From contig NZ_CP108488.1 of the NCBI RefSeq assembly GCF_035987325.1, positions 1 through 64,000 on the forward strand: 64,000 bases of DNA, read 5' to 3'. The notes beneath the pieces were generated by a model that was not told where the DNA came from, ran no database searches, and was given only the letters and a program-made list of their open reading frames with translations. Source of the DNA: Streptomyces sp. NBC_01244 (GTDB lineage Bacteria > Actinomycetota > Actinomycetes > Streptomycetales > Streptomycetaceae). Position numbers and translations under genes: made by a program. This document shows positions 36,491-45,715 of this stretch, one piece after another (position 1 is the first letter of the stretch; the number at the start of each line of letters is the position of its first letter).

Positions 36491-37083
36491 AGCCGGTCCA
36501 GCTGTACGTCGAAACAGACCAGCCCCATGGATTCCGCCACGGCTGCCGCGTGGGCCGACGCCTCTTCGGCGATGGCCTTGAGGGTCTCGGGTCGTTTGAC
36601 GGCTTTACCGACGTCGTAGCGGGGTGCCCGGTGTTTGTTCTTGGCACCGAGTGGCCGGCCGGGACCCGCTCCTCGGGGTTTGGGAACGCGGGCCGAGCAG
36701 GCGAGGTGAGCGCGGACGTTCCGAAACCCCCTGCGGACCCGAGCCGGGGTGAGCCAGTCGGAGGCGGTGGGCTTCTCCCAGGGCCGACGGAGGTCCGCGG
36801 CGAGTGGCCGGGCGAGTCGGAGCTCGGTGTGGGCGACGATCAGGATCCAGATCCAGCAGTCCGCCGTATCGGGGATGCGGAGTTTCGGGGTGGTCCAGCC
36901 GAGCGTCTGCTTCGCGAAACGGAAGGTGTGCTCCTGGTCGAAGCGGCAAAGAAACGCCTCCCAGAAACGATCCACATCATCCGGGGTGGCCCCGGTCTCC
37001 GAGGACCATATCCACGCCGGCGGGGCATCCCGTTCCTTCGAAAGGTGCTCGACCTTCAGGCGGATCAGCGTTCCCTCAACCAA
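36481..37083 (-). pseudogene. Transposase C-terminal fragment (NF041680-type)
   Basis: 200 residues: GTLIRLKVEHLSKERDAPPA, RFDQEHTFRFAKQTLGWTTP (catalytic-type Glu-His), CWIWILIVAHTELRLARPLA, RVRRGFRNVRAHLACSARVP. This is the C-terminal part of a large transposase common in Streptomyces. The frame opens at a GTG/ATG-type codon at 37083 and the N-terminal ~250 residues are missing, cut near the IS30 left end. Confidence 0.7.
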
Positions 37084-37103
37084 GGGCAGTTCACCGTGGT
37101 GAA

Positions 37104-38568
37104 TTCAACTGGTCGTCGCAACACCTCGTGATCATGGAGGTGTGTAATGGGTCTGCCGAGGAAGCAAGGGTCGCAGCCGCCAGCAGGTCTGCGTCGGCAG
37201 TGGGCTGCGGATAGGGCGATGCGGCCGCCGATGCGCTCACCGGGCCGGCCTGAGCCATCGCGCGCTGTGCAGCGAGGCTTCTGGCGCCTGATCGCTTCGG
37301 GGATCACTTCTGTCCAGGCTGCCGAGGGGGTCGGGGTGTCGGCACCGGTCGGGATCCGATGGTTCCGACACGCTGGCGAGATGGCGCCGCTGAGTCTGGA
37401 CGAGCCCTCGGGCCGGTACATGTCGTTCGCCGAGCGTGCGGAGATTTGCAGTGCTCAAAGCTCAGGACAAGAGCGTGCGTGAGATCGCCCGCACGATCGG
37501 GCGAGCTCCGGGAACGATCTCTCGCGAACTGCGTCGCAACGCGGCAAGCCGGTCTACCGCGCTGTGGTAGCCCAGTGGAAGGCGCAGCAGGCCGCGAAGC
37601 GCCCAAAGACGGCGAAGCTCGTGGACAACGACCGTTTGCGTGAGTATGTGCAGGACCGGCTCGCCGGTGACATCCGTCGGCCCGACGGCACGATCGTTTC
37701 CGGTCCTGCGACGGCGCCGTGGAAGGGACTGGACAAGCCCCGCCGCCAGGACAGGCGGTGGTCGACGGCATGGAGCCCGGAGCAGATCGCGCGCCGGCTG
37801 CGGGTCGACTTCCCTGATGATGAGTCCATGCGCATCAGCCACGAGGCGATCTACCAGTCGCTGTTCATCGAGGGCCGGGGCGCGCTCAAGCGCGAGCTGG
37901 TCACGTGTCTGCGCACGGGCCGTGCGCTGCGGGAGCCAAGGACGCGGTCCCGAAACAAGCGGCAGGGCCACGTCACCGCGGACGTCGTTTTGAGTGAGCG
38001 CCCGGCCGAGGCCGACGACCGTGCTGTCCCTGGCCATTGGGAGGGCGACCTGACCATTGGGACGGGTAGGTCCGCGATCGGCACGCTCGTCGAGCGCAGC
38101 AGCAGGTCCACGCTCTTGGTCCATTTGCCACGGCTGGGTGGCTGGGGCGAGGAACCGTATGTGAAGAACGGGCCGTCGCTCGGCGGATACGGGGCCGTCG
38201 CGATGAACGCGGCACTGACGGAGTCGATGACCAAGTTGCCCGAGCAGCGACGCAAGACCCTCACCTGGGACCGTGGGAAGGAGCTCTCCGGTCACGCCCA
38301 GTTCGCCGTGGAGAGCGGGACGCGGGTGTTCTTTGCTGACCCCACTCGCCCTGGCAGCGACCGACGAACGAGAATACCAACGGTCTCCTCCGCCAGTACT
38401 TCCCGAAAGGCACGGACCTGTCTCGGTGGTCCGCCGAAGACCTCGAAGCCGTCGCATACGCACTCAATAGCCGGCCCCGCAAGATCCTCGGGTGGAAGAC
38501 ACCCGCCGAAGTCTTCGAAGAGCAACTACGCTCACTTCAAAAACCCGGTGTTGCATCGATCGGTTGAA
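37104..38568 (+). mobile_element. IS30-family insertion sequence, degenerate
   Basis: 1.46 kb with 22-bp imperfect inverted ends: TTCAACTGGTCGTCGCAACA at 37104 and the complement of 38547-38568, TTCAACCGATCGATGCAACA, both followed by CC. It appears to have inserted next to or inside an IS3 element, whose 3' part begins immediately at its right end. Confidence 0.75.
37147..38567 (+). pseudogene. IS30-family transposase, multiple frameshifts
   Basis: Reads across three frames. 37147-37440: FWRLIASGITSVQAAEGVGV (HTH) and GRYMSFAERAEI. Then AVLKAQDKSVREIARTIGRA, GTISRELRRNAA. From ~37560: AVVAQWKAQQAAKRPKTAKL, RISHEAIYQSLFIEGRGALK, PGHWEGDLTIGTGRSAIGTL (first Asp), LTWDRGKELSGHAQFAVESG (second Asp). 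Near 38345 another shift leads to [20 protein letters not shown] (Glu region) and [21 protein letters not shown] ~20-codon insertion (GWGEEPYVKNGPSLGGYGAV) interrupts the core. Clearly inactive. Confidence 0.82.
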
Positions 38569-38569
38569 C

Positions 38570-38872
38570 TCGCCCAACACGAGCAGGGCCTTCGCTGAAA
38601 TCTGCAGGTCGGCAGGGGTCCGCCAGAGCATGGGCGCGGTCGGCTCCAGCGCGGACAACGCGGCTGCGGAAAGCTTCAACGCCGCCTTCAAGAGAGAGAC
38701 GCTCAAAGGCCGGAAGGCCTGGTCGAGCGAGCGTGAGGCCAGGCTCGACGCCTTCCGCTGGCTGACCCGATACAACACCCGCCGCCGGCACTCCCGCCTC
38801 GGCCAACGCTCCCCGATCGCCTACGAGAACGACATCGGACGAGCAGCAACTACTCTGGCCCAAGCCGCATAG
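38570..38872 (+). pseudogene. IS3-family transposase (OrfB) C-terminal fragment
   Basis: SRAFAEICRSAGVRQSMGAV, GSSADNAAAESFNAAFKRET (catalytic Glu), ARLDAFRWLTRYNTRRRHSR, RSPIAYENDI. This is the last ~95 residues of an IS3-family rve transposase. Its upstream part was replaced at the right end of the IS30 element. Confidence 0.82.
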
Positions 38873-39013
38873 ACGTGTTCAAAATCCGGGGTCAAGGCCC
38901 GCTCTTCGGGTGCCGGAACTCGGGACACCGTGAGGTCACCTCTCATCGCACCACCCTGACGAGGACCTGCCGTATAGCGAGCCCACGCAAGCCGGGTACG
39001 AACCCTCCAGAGC

Positions 39014-39559
39014 TCATCCGGACAGTTCAGCCCGCCATTGCCGAGGCCACTGCCCCGACGGCGGCGGAGCCCCGTTGATTCCAAGGTCACGCCGTGCGCT
39101 CTCGTAGAAGGCATCACGCGCCGCACTTGTCAGCCGATGGACCTTGGTCCACTTCTCTGCGTCGACCGACCCCTCGCGTATGAGCAGCTCGATTGTCCAG
39201 ATCGTCTCGTGCCAGCGCCGGGCCGCCGCGATGGTCGCTGCGTCCCCGACGAGCAGGACGGACTCCCACTCCGTCGCACGGTGGGACTCCGCGTCGGCGA
39301 GTAGAGGCAGCCCCTCAGCCGGCGGCAAAGGATCGACCACGTCCGCAAATCCGAGGGCGGCACCGATGCGTTGGGCGAGGCGGAGCTGGGCCTTGAGGGC
39401 ATTGGCGTAAGCGCCGTATGTCTCAAAGCGCTTCTCGTCCCACCTCTCCTCCCGCTGCCGCGTCCACTTCCGGCGTTCGGTCAAGCTCTGCGCGGTATAC
39501 GAGCCAAGCGACCCGACCACGACGCCTATCAGAGCAGGCAGTTGATCCAACAGCTCCAT
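39014..39559 (-). CDS. Hypothetical single-pass membrane protein
   Basis: 181 residues from ATG 39559, preceded by GGGGGAG. MELLDQLPALIGVVVGSLGS is an N-terminal membrane anchor, then TERRKWTRQREERWDEKRFE begins a long helical cytoplasmic domain (AYANALKAQLRLAQRIGAAL, ARRWHETIWTIELLIREGSV). This anchor-plus-helical-domain layout recurs in streptomycete proteins of unknown role. It is divergent from the small operon at 39795. A longer start would add poorly coding sequence. Confidence 0.7.
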   Translation of the reverse strand: MELLDQLPALIGVVVGSLGSYTAQSLTERRKWTRQREERWDEKRFETYGAYANALKAQLRLAQRIGAALGFADVVDPLPPAEGLPLLADAESHRATEWESVLLVGDAATIAAARRWHETIWTIELLIREGSVDAEKWTKVHRLTSAARDAFYESARRDLGINGAPPPSGQWPRQWRAELSG

Positions 39560-39794
39560 AGTCACTCCCCCACCAGTTTCCGATGCCGCACGCTCATGGC
39601 TCCGCGGCCCACAGCTCCCTGCGCACCTCGGCTCTGTGGGACGGCGCCCGAACTGTGGTGACACTAACTGCCAGTGGTCAAACTTCGCTGGCACTCGATC
39701 AAGATGCGATGGCACAGGACAGCAGTCACAGCTGTGGTCGGGGGCGTCGGGTGTCGCCTTGCCTCCAAATTCGAACATGCGCGCTACTGAGGGG

Positions 39795-40031
39795 ATGGCT
39801 CCGCTTCTTCCTCACGACCTGATCCGCCTCCAGTACGAGTGGATCCGCACCTACGAGGCCCTCGCCCGGCTCACCCGCACGCAGGGCGCCACCGAGTTGC
39901 GCCGCCGGCTCATCGACCTGTCCAGGGCGCTGGCTTCCCACCCCTACTGGGCCGCCTCCGGGTGCTCGTCCGCCATGCACGCCGAGCTGGTGCGCCGGGC
40001 CCGCGCGTACGGCTGGGAGGCGGCAGCGTGA
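39795..40031 (+). CDS. Small hypothetical protein, first of a GTGA-coupled trio
   Basis: 78 residues from ATG 39795 (MAPLLPHDLIRLQYEWIRTY, LARLTRTQGATELRRRLIDL, SHPYWAASGCSSAMHAELVR). Helical and soluble, with GAGGGG upstream. Its TGA overlaps the GTG of the next gene by 4 nt. Similar small genes occur in streptomycete integrative elements; no function is assigned. Confidence 0.65.
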   Translation: MAPLLPHDLIRLQYEWIRTYEALARLTRTQGATELRRRLIDLSRALASHPYWAASGCSSAMHAELVRRARAYGWEAAA

Positions 40032-40312
40032 TCCGGCTGAAAGCGCGCAGGATGCCGGTCCTCGAAGCGATCTCCGGCTACATCGAGACGCACGGCAGGG
40101 GGCCGACCGTCCGGGAGATCGGGGTGATGGCCGGCCTTTCGAGCACCTCGTCCGTCTCGTATCAGCTCTCCCAGCTGGAGGCGGGCGGACTCCTGGTGCG
40201 GGCGACACGGTCGTGGAGCAGCGTGGAGGTCACCGGCACGGGGCGGCGCCGGCTCGCCGCCGCGCAGGACGTCACGGCCGTGTCGGTGGCGGCTGGTGGA
40301 GCAGTGGGGTGA
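40028..40312 (+). CDS. LexA-type winged-helix DNA-binding protein
   Basis: 94 residues, GTG start within GTGA. ARRMPVLEAISGYIETHGRG, PTVREIGVMAGLSSTSSVSY, QLSQLEAGGLLVRATRSW is the N-terminal winged-helix domain of LexA (compare its PTxREI and SxSxVxxHLxxLE pattern) with no protease domain. Probably a small transcriptional regulator of the local element. Overlaps the next gene by GTGA, so three products are likely made in fixed ratio. Confidence 0.75.
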   Translation: MIRLKARRMPVLEAISGYIETHGRGPTVREIGVMAGLSSTSSVSYQLSQLEAGGLLVRATRSWSSVEVTGTGRRRLAAAQDVTAVSVAAGGAVG

Positions 40313-40539
40313 CGGCCCTGTTCGTGGTCGTCCTCCAGTTCACGGAGGGCGGCCCCGCGACCCTTGGGGAGTGGGCGGTCGAGGACACCGCGCGGCGTAC
40401 CCATCGGCGGTGGGTCGGCCTGTACGGAGGCCAGGCCGTGGCTATCCAGCTCGTCGAGGAGACCGTCCGGGCCCGGCGTGTGCTGCGGGAGTGGACTCCC
40501 CAGGACGAGTTCGTCGCGGAGCGCGCATCGCGCGCCTGA
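40309..40539 (+). CDS. Small hypothetical protein, third of the coupled trio
   Basis: 76 residues, GTG at 40309 overlapping the previous TGA. MTALFVVVLQFTEGGPATLG, RWVGLYGGQAVAIQLVEETV, RARRVLREWTPQDEFVAERA. Predicted small alpha/beta protein. No recognised family. End of the operon; no clear hairpin follows. Confidence 0.6.
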   Translation: MTALFVVVLQFTEGGPATLGEWAVEDTARRTHRRWVGLYGGQAVAIQLVEETVRARRVLREWTPQDEFVAERASRA

Positions 40540-40630
40540 GCCCCGTAGGCACCGCCGAAATTGGGCGACGCGCAGGGTCGCCATTCGGTGGGCGTCGGCG
40601 TTGGGGGGCCGGGCGGCTACTCGGCGCCAC

Positions 40631-40869
40631 CTACAGGGCCGGAGCTGCCCAAGCCTGCTGGGGGATCGCCGCGATGGTGGCGCCGTACAGGGAGAACAGA
40701 GTCCAAGCCTCGTGGGGGAACCACGCGACGCCGGCACCGGCTGCCGCGACCGCCAGAAGGCCAACGCGCGCGCCCGTACCGGTCACGTGAAGGGTGAGCG
40801 CCGCGGCGGTCACCGTCAGGGCGAGGCCGGCCAGGAGCATCAGGATCACGCCCTCAGGGCCGACCGCCA
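40631..40869 (-). CDS. Small predicted membrane protein
   Basis: 79 residues from ATG 40869 (longer start at 40939 possible). Two hydrophobic segments, VILMLLAGLALTVTAAALTL and GLLAVAAAGAGVAWFPHEAW, plus a weaker third. It is divergent from the TPR gene at 40934. No family recognised. Confidence 0.45.
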
Positions 40870-40933
40870 TGGCGGTCGGTCTGGTCGGCCCTGGCGTCTT
40901 CCCTCCGGGTTTCGTGGGCACGATGATGTCCGC

Positions 40934-41716
40934 ATGCAACGTGTGTCGAAGGCGTGGCGCTGGCCGTTGGCCTGCTCCGGGCTCGCCGCCGTGGGTGCGT
41001 TGTTCGTGCCCATCGGCGGGCCGTTATGGGCGCATCTGATCATCTCACTGGGTGGGATATCCGGTCTGGTGCGGATGGCGCACCGCGAGATCCCGTTCGC
41101 GGTCGCGGTCGCGCAGTGGCGCCTCGGCGGCGACGATCCCGCGGTGTTGCGCGCCCGGGTCCTCTCGGCGGCGGCGTGCCTGCCGCGGGGGCGTGGGGAC
41201 CTCGCGATGGCGCGGCTGAAGGCCGTCTTGGCGGACCTGTCCCGGGTACAGGGACCGGAACACCCCGACACGCTGGCAGCGCGCTGTCTGTGCCTCCAAG
41301 TGCGGGGGGAGCTGGGTGACCTGCCGGACCGCATCGCGGCGATGGAGGAACTTGTGGGCAGCCTCACCCACGTCCTGGGGCCCGGCCATCCGGACACCGT
41401 GGGGGCCTGGTACATCCTCGGCGAATGGTTCGGCCAGGACGGGCGTGACGACCTAGCCGAGTCCGCGTACCGGCATGTCATCAACGCGGGCGGCCAGGAG
41501 TTGGGCCTTGAGCACAACCTTGTACTGATGGCCCGTAGTTCACTGGTCATCCTGCGCTACGAACAACCCGGCAGGGACAAGAACGCGGCTCTGGCCGAGA
41601 TGACCGCCGTCGTCGACGGTATGGAGCGCGTTCTCGGGTCGGACCATCCGACGACCGCCGCCACCCGCCGGCTCCTCACCCAGTGGAAAGCCGGCGGAAC
41701 CGGCGCCGGCACGTGA
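40934..41716 (+). CDS. Membrane-anchored tetratricopeptide-like protein
   Basis: 260 residues from ATG 40934. Two N-terminal membrane segments (WPLACSGLAAVGALFVPIGG, WAHLIISLGGISGLVRM), then helical repeats of the kinesin-light-chain/TPR type with GPEHPDTLAARCL, GPGHPDTVGAWYILG and GSDHPTTAATRRLL at ~45-residue spacing. Such repeats bind partner proteins. Common in Streptomyces, usually beside regulators. In-frame sequence upstream extends to 40364 but overlaps other genes and is not coding-like. Confidence 0.75.
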   Translation: MQRVSKAWRWPLACSGLAAVGALFVPIGGPLWAHLIISLGGISGLVRMAHREIPFAVAVAQWRLGGDDPAVLRARVLSAAACLPRGRGDLAMARLKAVLADLSRVQGPEHPDTLAARCLCLQVRGELGDLPDRIAAMEELVGSLTHVLGPGHPDTVGAWYILGEWFGQDGRDDLAESAYRHVINAGGQELGLEHNLVLMARSSLVILRYEQPGRDKNAALAEMTAVVDGMERVLGSDHPTTAATRRLLTQWKAGGTGAGT

Positions 41717-42330
41717 TCACCCCGCGGCCGGGATCCACCGGCTCGGCGACCCTATGGCGCTCCGGCCAGAGAAGCATCTGACCGGCACGAAGGCCGTGGG
41801 TAAACGACTCTGCCGCATCACAAGGCCCAGCTGGAAGCGTGCGCTGGCACTACCAGGTGCGGTGCGGGCTGGACATGGGCATCTCCGAACGAAACAGGGG
41901 GCGGGCGGTGGCATAGGCCCTCGGACGGGGGGGCCCTTTCGGACGTGCACCTGTCACTGTGTCAGCCGTAAGCGATCACCAAGCCGAATACGCCAATCAC
42001 ACCGACCACCTGACCTTTCTGGCCAACAGACCCCCATTCCCATGGCTGAAACTGGAAGGCCGGCTGGTGGTGCAGGAACCCCGTGACCTGTTCGAGGTGG
42101 CGGTGGCGGTCTGTCGGGCCCCGACTCTCTCCCGCCCAGGCGGTCGCTCCACAATTCTGCCACCTCGCGCTACCCGGCGATCAATCCGCCGAGCTAGTGC
42201 CCGGTACCGTGCGTACCCGGCCGCACCGCACGGCGCCGCCGGGCGCGTTCGCGTGGGCGGGCGTTAGCTGGAGGTACCGGGGGCTTCGACGGCGGCCGAT
42301 CCGCCGGCCTCACGGGGAACGGGGGCACCG
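41717..42330. other. Intergenic region, no gene seen
   Basis: Frames are short with poor bias. It presumably holds the promoter of the copper-storage gene. I could not find a convincing copper-repressor box. Confidence 0.4.
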
Positions 42331-42732
42331 ATGATGTCCAGCACCGTCAAGGACATGCTCGCCACCTACCCGGCCGACCTCGGCGACATCGACCAGGCCA
42401 AGCTCACCCGCTGCATCGAGGAGTGCATCGCCTGCGCGCAGGCGTGTACGGCGTGCGCGGACGCCTGCCTGTCCGAGGGCATGGTCAGCGAGCTCGCCAA
42501 GTGCATCCGCACCGACATGGACTGCGCCGCAACCGCCGCGGTCCTCTCCCGCCACACCGGGTACGACGCCGATATCACCGCCGCGATCCTGAAGGCGTGC
42601 GCCATGGTCTCCACGTCGTGCGCAGACGAATGCGGACGGCACGCGGACATGCACGAGCACTGCCGCATCTGCGTGGAGGCTTGCCGATCCTGCGAGCAGG
42701 CGTGCAACAAACTCCTTGGCACCCTCGGCTGA
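42331..42732 (+). CDS. Four-helix bundle copper-binding protein (Csp-like, DUF326)
   Basis: 133 residues from ATG 42331 (second ATG follows directly), behind GGGGG. About 14 Cys are placed on helices in CxxxC-type patterns (CIEECIACAQACTACADACL, CAMVSTSCADECGRH, HCRICVEACRSCEQACNKLL), plus His. This matches copper storage proteins, in which inward-facing Cys lining a four-helix bundle bind many Cu(I) ions. No signal peptide, so a cytosolic Csp3-type. It buffers copper against toxicity. It stands alone next to the iron locus. Confidence 0.92.
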   Translation: MMSSTVKDMLATYPADLGDIDQAKLTRCIEECIACAQACTACADACLSEGMVSELAKCIRTDMDCAATAAVLSRHTGYDADITAAILKACAMVSTSCADECGRHADMHEHCRICVEACRSCEQACNKLLGTLG

Positions 42733-42891
42733 CGCTCGCCTTGTCATCCCGCCGGAAGCTGAACGCCCGGCCCGGCCTGCCTGATCCGTCTGATCCATGA
42801 GGCCTGGTGCGGGTCCAGGCGCAGCCGCAGCCGGCGGCTCGGTGCTGCAGCTGCCGCTACTCGCGCCGGTCGTTCACCTGGCCCGGTGGAA

Positions 42892-45498
42892 TCATCGTCT
42901 GCCGATGAGCCGGATGGAAGCCGCGCCCCCGCCGGGCAGCGATCCGCGCACCACTCTCGTCAGGCGGCCTATGCCCGTCGCGTAGGCGATGCCGAAGAGG
43001 AGCGAGGCGAGGAACGCCAGGTGCCGGGAGAATCCGTCGATGAGCGGGAAGATCTGCCAGTGGGTCAGGTAGATGTACAGGGAGCTGGTCGCGAGGAGGC
43101 CGGCCAGTTGGTTGAGGCGCTCCCGGCTGGGGAGGCTGGGAACCCACACCAGGAGCACGAATCCGGCGAGGATGATCGCCTCGCGCCCGGGGTCGCCGGG
43201 GAAGAAGCCTGGCACGGTGGCCAGGGCCGCGGCCGTGACCAGGAGGCGCTGTCGCACGGTGGCGGCCTTCGCAGCCGCCCAGCCGAGGGCGAACAGCCAG
43301 AAGACGGTGACGGCGTCGGGGATGTGCTCGCGCTCCGGCAGGCCGACGAGGTCGTAGCGGGTGAGGAGTCCCAGGCCGGCGAGGGCCAGGGGCAGGGCGT
43401 AGGGGAACCGGCGCTCCGCCCGGTCCACCGCGGGCAGGCCCAGGAGGCCGACGGCGGAGACCAGGATGTAGACGAGGGCCTCGATGAACCAGAAGTGCAT
43501 CCCGGTCTTGAGGCCGTCGGGGCCCATGACACTGTCGAGCAGGAAGAGGTTGGCGAGCGTGTAGTCGTCGTTCAGGAGCAGGATCAGCCCGATCCAGGCC
43601 ATGCTCGGCAGCGCGACCCGGGCGAGGCTGGTCCAGCCCCGGCGTACGCGGACGCGCCGTTCGGCGGAAGTCAGGTGGAAGCGGGCGAAGTTGTATCCGG
43701 CGACCGCGAGCAGGATGTGTGCCCCGCCCTTGATGCCGAACACCTGGATGTGCGATCCGACGATGCAGAAGATCGCCAGGGCACGGAGCGCGACGCTCGT
43801 CTCCAGGGTCCGCCGGCGGGAGGTGTCCGCGCGCTCCGGAGGCCTGAGGTCCCGGATCGGTGTCGTGTGCCAGCCGGCCGGCAGGTGGCCGAGCCGCTCT
43901 TCGAGCTGGATCGACATCTCCACGTACGACAGCGAATCGCCGCCCAGGCCGACGAAGGAGCTGTCGTCCGTCACGTCCGAGCGGTCGAGGATCCGTGCGT
44001 AGAGCAGGCGCAGGGGTTCGGGGGCGCCGTCCGGTGTGGCCGCGGGGCCGGTGGCGCCGCGCGTGCTGTCGGGCGTCCGGCGGGTCAGTTCGCGTACGGC
44101 CCGGTAGTCGGGCTTGCCCGAGGGGAGGCGAGGGAGGGCGGGCAGGATACGGACGTGGACGGCGAGGGCCGGCAGGCCGCATTCCTCGGCCACGCGCCGG
44201 GCTATCCGGCGGGCATCGGAGTCGTCGCCGCCGACGGCCGCGATGTGCAGCGCCTCGTCGTCGGCGGTGCACAGGGCGCTGACGCCGTGCCGGGCGAGCA
44301 TCGCCTCGACCTGCCCGGGGTCGATGCGCAGGCCGAGGATCTTCGCGAACCGGCTGCTCCGGCCGACGATCTCGTACAGCCCGTCGGGGGCGCGGCGCGC
44401 GATGTCGCCGGTGGGGAGCTCGTGCACGGTCCGGCCTAGCGCGAGGTCCGCGGGGGTCCGGGCGTAGCCGAGCATGACGTTGGGGCCCGAGTAGACCAGT
44501 TCGCCGGTGTTCTCGTCGGGGCTCTGGGCGCCGTCGGTGGGGCCGTCGGGCAGCGGCCGGAGCCGGAGGGAGCCGCCGGGAATGGGGATCCCCGCCGCCT
44601 CGGGGCGGGATTCCGCGAGGTGCGGCGGCAGGTAGGCCATGCGGGCCGTGGCCTCGGTCTGGCCGTACATCACGAAGAGCTTCCAGCCGGTGGCGCGGCC
44701 GAGCGCGGCGTACCGCCGGACCCGGTCGGGTGCCAGGCGGCCGCCGGCCTGGGTGACGTAGCGCAGGTGGGGCAGTTCCATGGCGGCGAAGCCGACCCGG
44801 TCGAGCAGGTCGAAGGTGTACGGCACCCCGGCGAGGGACGTCCCCCGCGAGGCTTGGAAGAGCTCCCAGAAGCAGGTGTCGGCGACCGACAGGTCGGTCA
44901 GGATCAGTCCGGCGCCGCGCAGGAGGTGGCTGTGCACGACGGACAGGCCGTAGCAGTAGTGCAGGGGCAGGGTGGTCGCGGCGCGGTCGGTGTCCCGGAT
45001 GTCCAGGTACTGCGCGATGGACTCGGCGTTGCTCTGGAGGTTCTCGTGCGACAGCCGGACCAGCTTCGGCGATCCGGTCGAGCCCGAGGTGCTCAGCAGC
45101 AGCGCGAGGTCCGGGTGCAGCTCGTGCGCCGAGACCTCGCGGCGCTCGTCGAGCCGCATCTCCCCGCCTTCGGGGCGGGCCACAACGTCCGGGTCGTACG
45201 CGTCGATCAGGGACTGGACGGCTTCGGGGTGGTCGCCCGGCACCAGGAGGACGGGGTGCCCCGCCGCGAGGGCGGCGAGGTGGACGACGAGGGCGTCGAC
45301 AGTGTTGGAACCGACCAGCAGGACCAGGCGGCGTTCCCGGCCGAGGCGGCGGGCCGCCGCGTCCACGCGTACGGCCAACTCGGCATAGCTGACCGGGCCG
45401 TCGGCCGTGATGACGGCGGTCCGGTCCCCGTGGGCGGCGAGGCCGAGGGCGAACGGGACGGACACGGTGTCTGGGAGGTGGTCGGGAAGGACTGTCAC
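42892..45498 (-). CDS. Adenylation-carrier-acyltransferase 3 fusion enzyme
   Basis: 868 residues, GTG at 45498. Residues ~1-480 form an AMP-binding enzyme (LLSTSGSTGSPKLVRLSHEN; VMYGQTEATARMAYLP; GELVYSGPNVMLGYART; LPSGKPDYRAV with the catalytic Lys). Residues ~490-565 form a carrier domain with FVGLGGDSLSYVEMSI; the Ser (~518) would take phosphopantetheine. Residues ~580-868 are an acyltransferase 3 membrane domain (ALRALAIFCIVGSHIQVFGI, HFWFIEALVYILVSAVGLLG). The protein could activate an acid, load it on its own carrier and transfer it across the membrane. A DmdR/IdeR-like box lies 10 bp upstream of the start, and the gene is divergent from an iron transporter. Confidence 0.88.
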   Translation of the reverse strand: MTVLPDHLPDTVSVPFALGLAAHGDRTAVITADGPVSYAELAVRVDAAARRLGRERRLVLLVGSNTVDALVVHLAALAAGHPVLLVPGDHPEAVQSLIDAYDPDVVARPEGGEMRLDERREVSAHELHPDLALLLSTSGSTGSPKLVRLSHENLQSNAESIAQYLDIRDTDRAATTLPLHYCYGLSVVHSHLLRGAGLILTDLSVADTCFWELFQASRGTSLAGVPYTFDLLDRVGFAAMELPHLRYVTQAGGRLAPDRVRRYAALGRATGWKLFVMYGQTEATARMAYLPPHLAESRPEAAGIPIPGGSLRLRPLPDGPTDGAQSPDENTGELVYSGPNVMLGYARTPADLALGRTVHELPTGDIARRAPDGLYEIVGRSSRFAKILGLRIDPGQVEAMLARHGVSALCTADDEALHIAAVGGDDSDARRIARRVAEECGLPALAVHVRILPALPRLPSGKPDYRAVRELTRRTPDSTRGATGPAATPDGAPEPLRLLYARILDRSDVTDDSSFVGLGGDSLSYVEMSIQLEERLGHLPAGWHTTPIRDLRPPERADTSRRRTLETSVALRALAIFCIVGSHIQVFGIKGGAHILLAVAGYNFARFHLTSAERRVRVRRGWTSLARVALPSMAWIGLILLLNDDYTLANLFLLDSVMGPDGLKTGMHFWFIEALVYILVSAVGLLGLPAVDRAERRFPYALPLALAGLGLLTRYDLVGLPEREHIPDAVTVFWLFALGWAAAKAATVRQRLLVTAAALATVPGFFPGDPGREAIILAGFVLLVWVPSLPSRERLNQLAGLLATSSLYIYLTHWQIFPLIDGFSRHLAFLASLLFGIAYATGIGRLTRVVRGSLPGGGAASIRLIGRR

Positions 45499-45507
45499 GG
45501 GCGCATC

Positions 45508-45526
45508 TTAGGAAGGCCTTACCTCG
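45508..45526 (-). promoter_or_regulatory. DmdR/IdeR-like iron box upstream of the fusion gene
   Basis: TTAGGAAGGCCTTACCTCG is a good match to the actinobacterial iron box (consensus near TTAGGTTAGGCTCACCTAA). It lies just before the GTG at 45498, so bound repressor would block transcription when iron is plentiful. Confidence 0.7.
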
Positions 45527-45639
45527 CCCGATAGTCACAGGAAAGTCACAGATGACCCATGGGAGATCCATAGGAAATTAAGCGGTAGAGTCGGCTCCGC
45601 CGATGCGTGGGCGCGGTTGAATTGTTGTGTGCGTCACCC

Positions 45640-45668
45640 TTGACCTTTAGGTTAGCTTTACCTTACTT
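45640..45668 (+). promoter_or_regulatory. Promoter with embedded iron box for the iron ABC operon
   Basis: -35 TTGACC (45640-45645), 17-bp spacer, -10 TTACTT (45663-45668). The spacer and -10 are covered by TTAGGTTAGCTTTACCTTAC (45647-45666), a close match to the DmdR1/IdeR iron box. Predicted repression by iron-loaded regulator. Confidence 0.82.
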
Positions 45669-45715
45669 ATGGGGTGTTACCCGGTTTCTCCGCTGCCCCT
45701 GTAGGAAGGCTTCCC

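Noticed and set aside
42857-45571. A 904-codon minus-strand frame overlapping the fusion enzyme
   Set aside because: Pro/Arg-rich shadow frame; the true frame has AMP-ligase, carrier and acyltransferase motifs.
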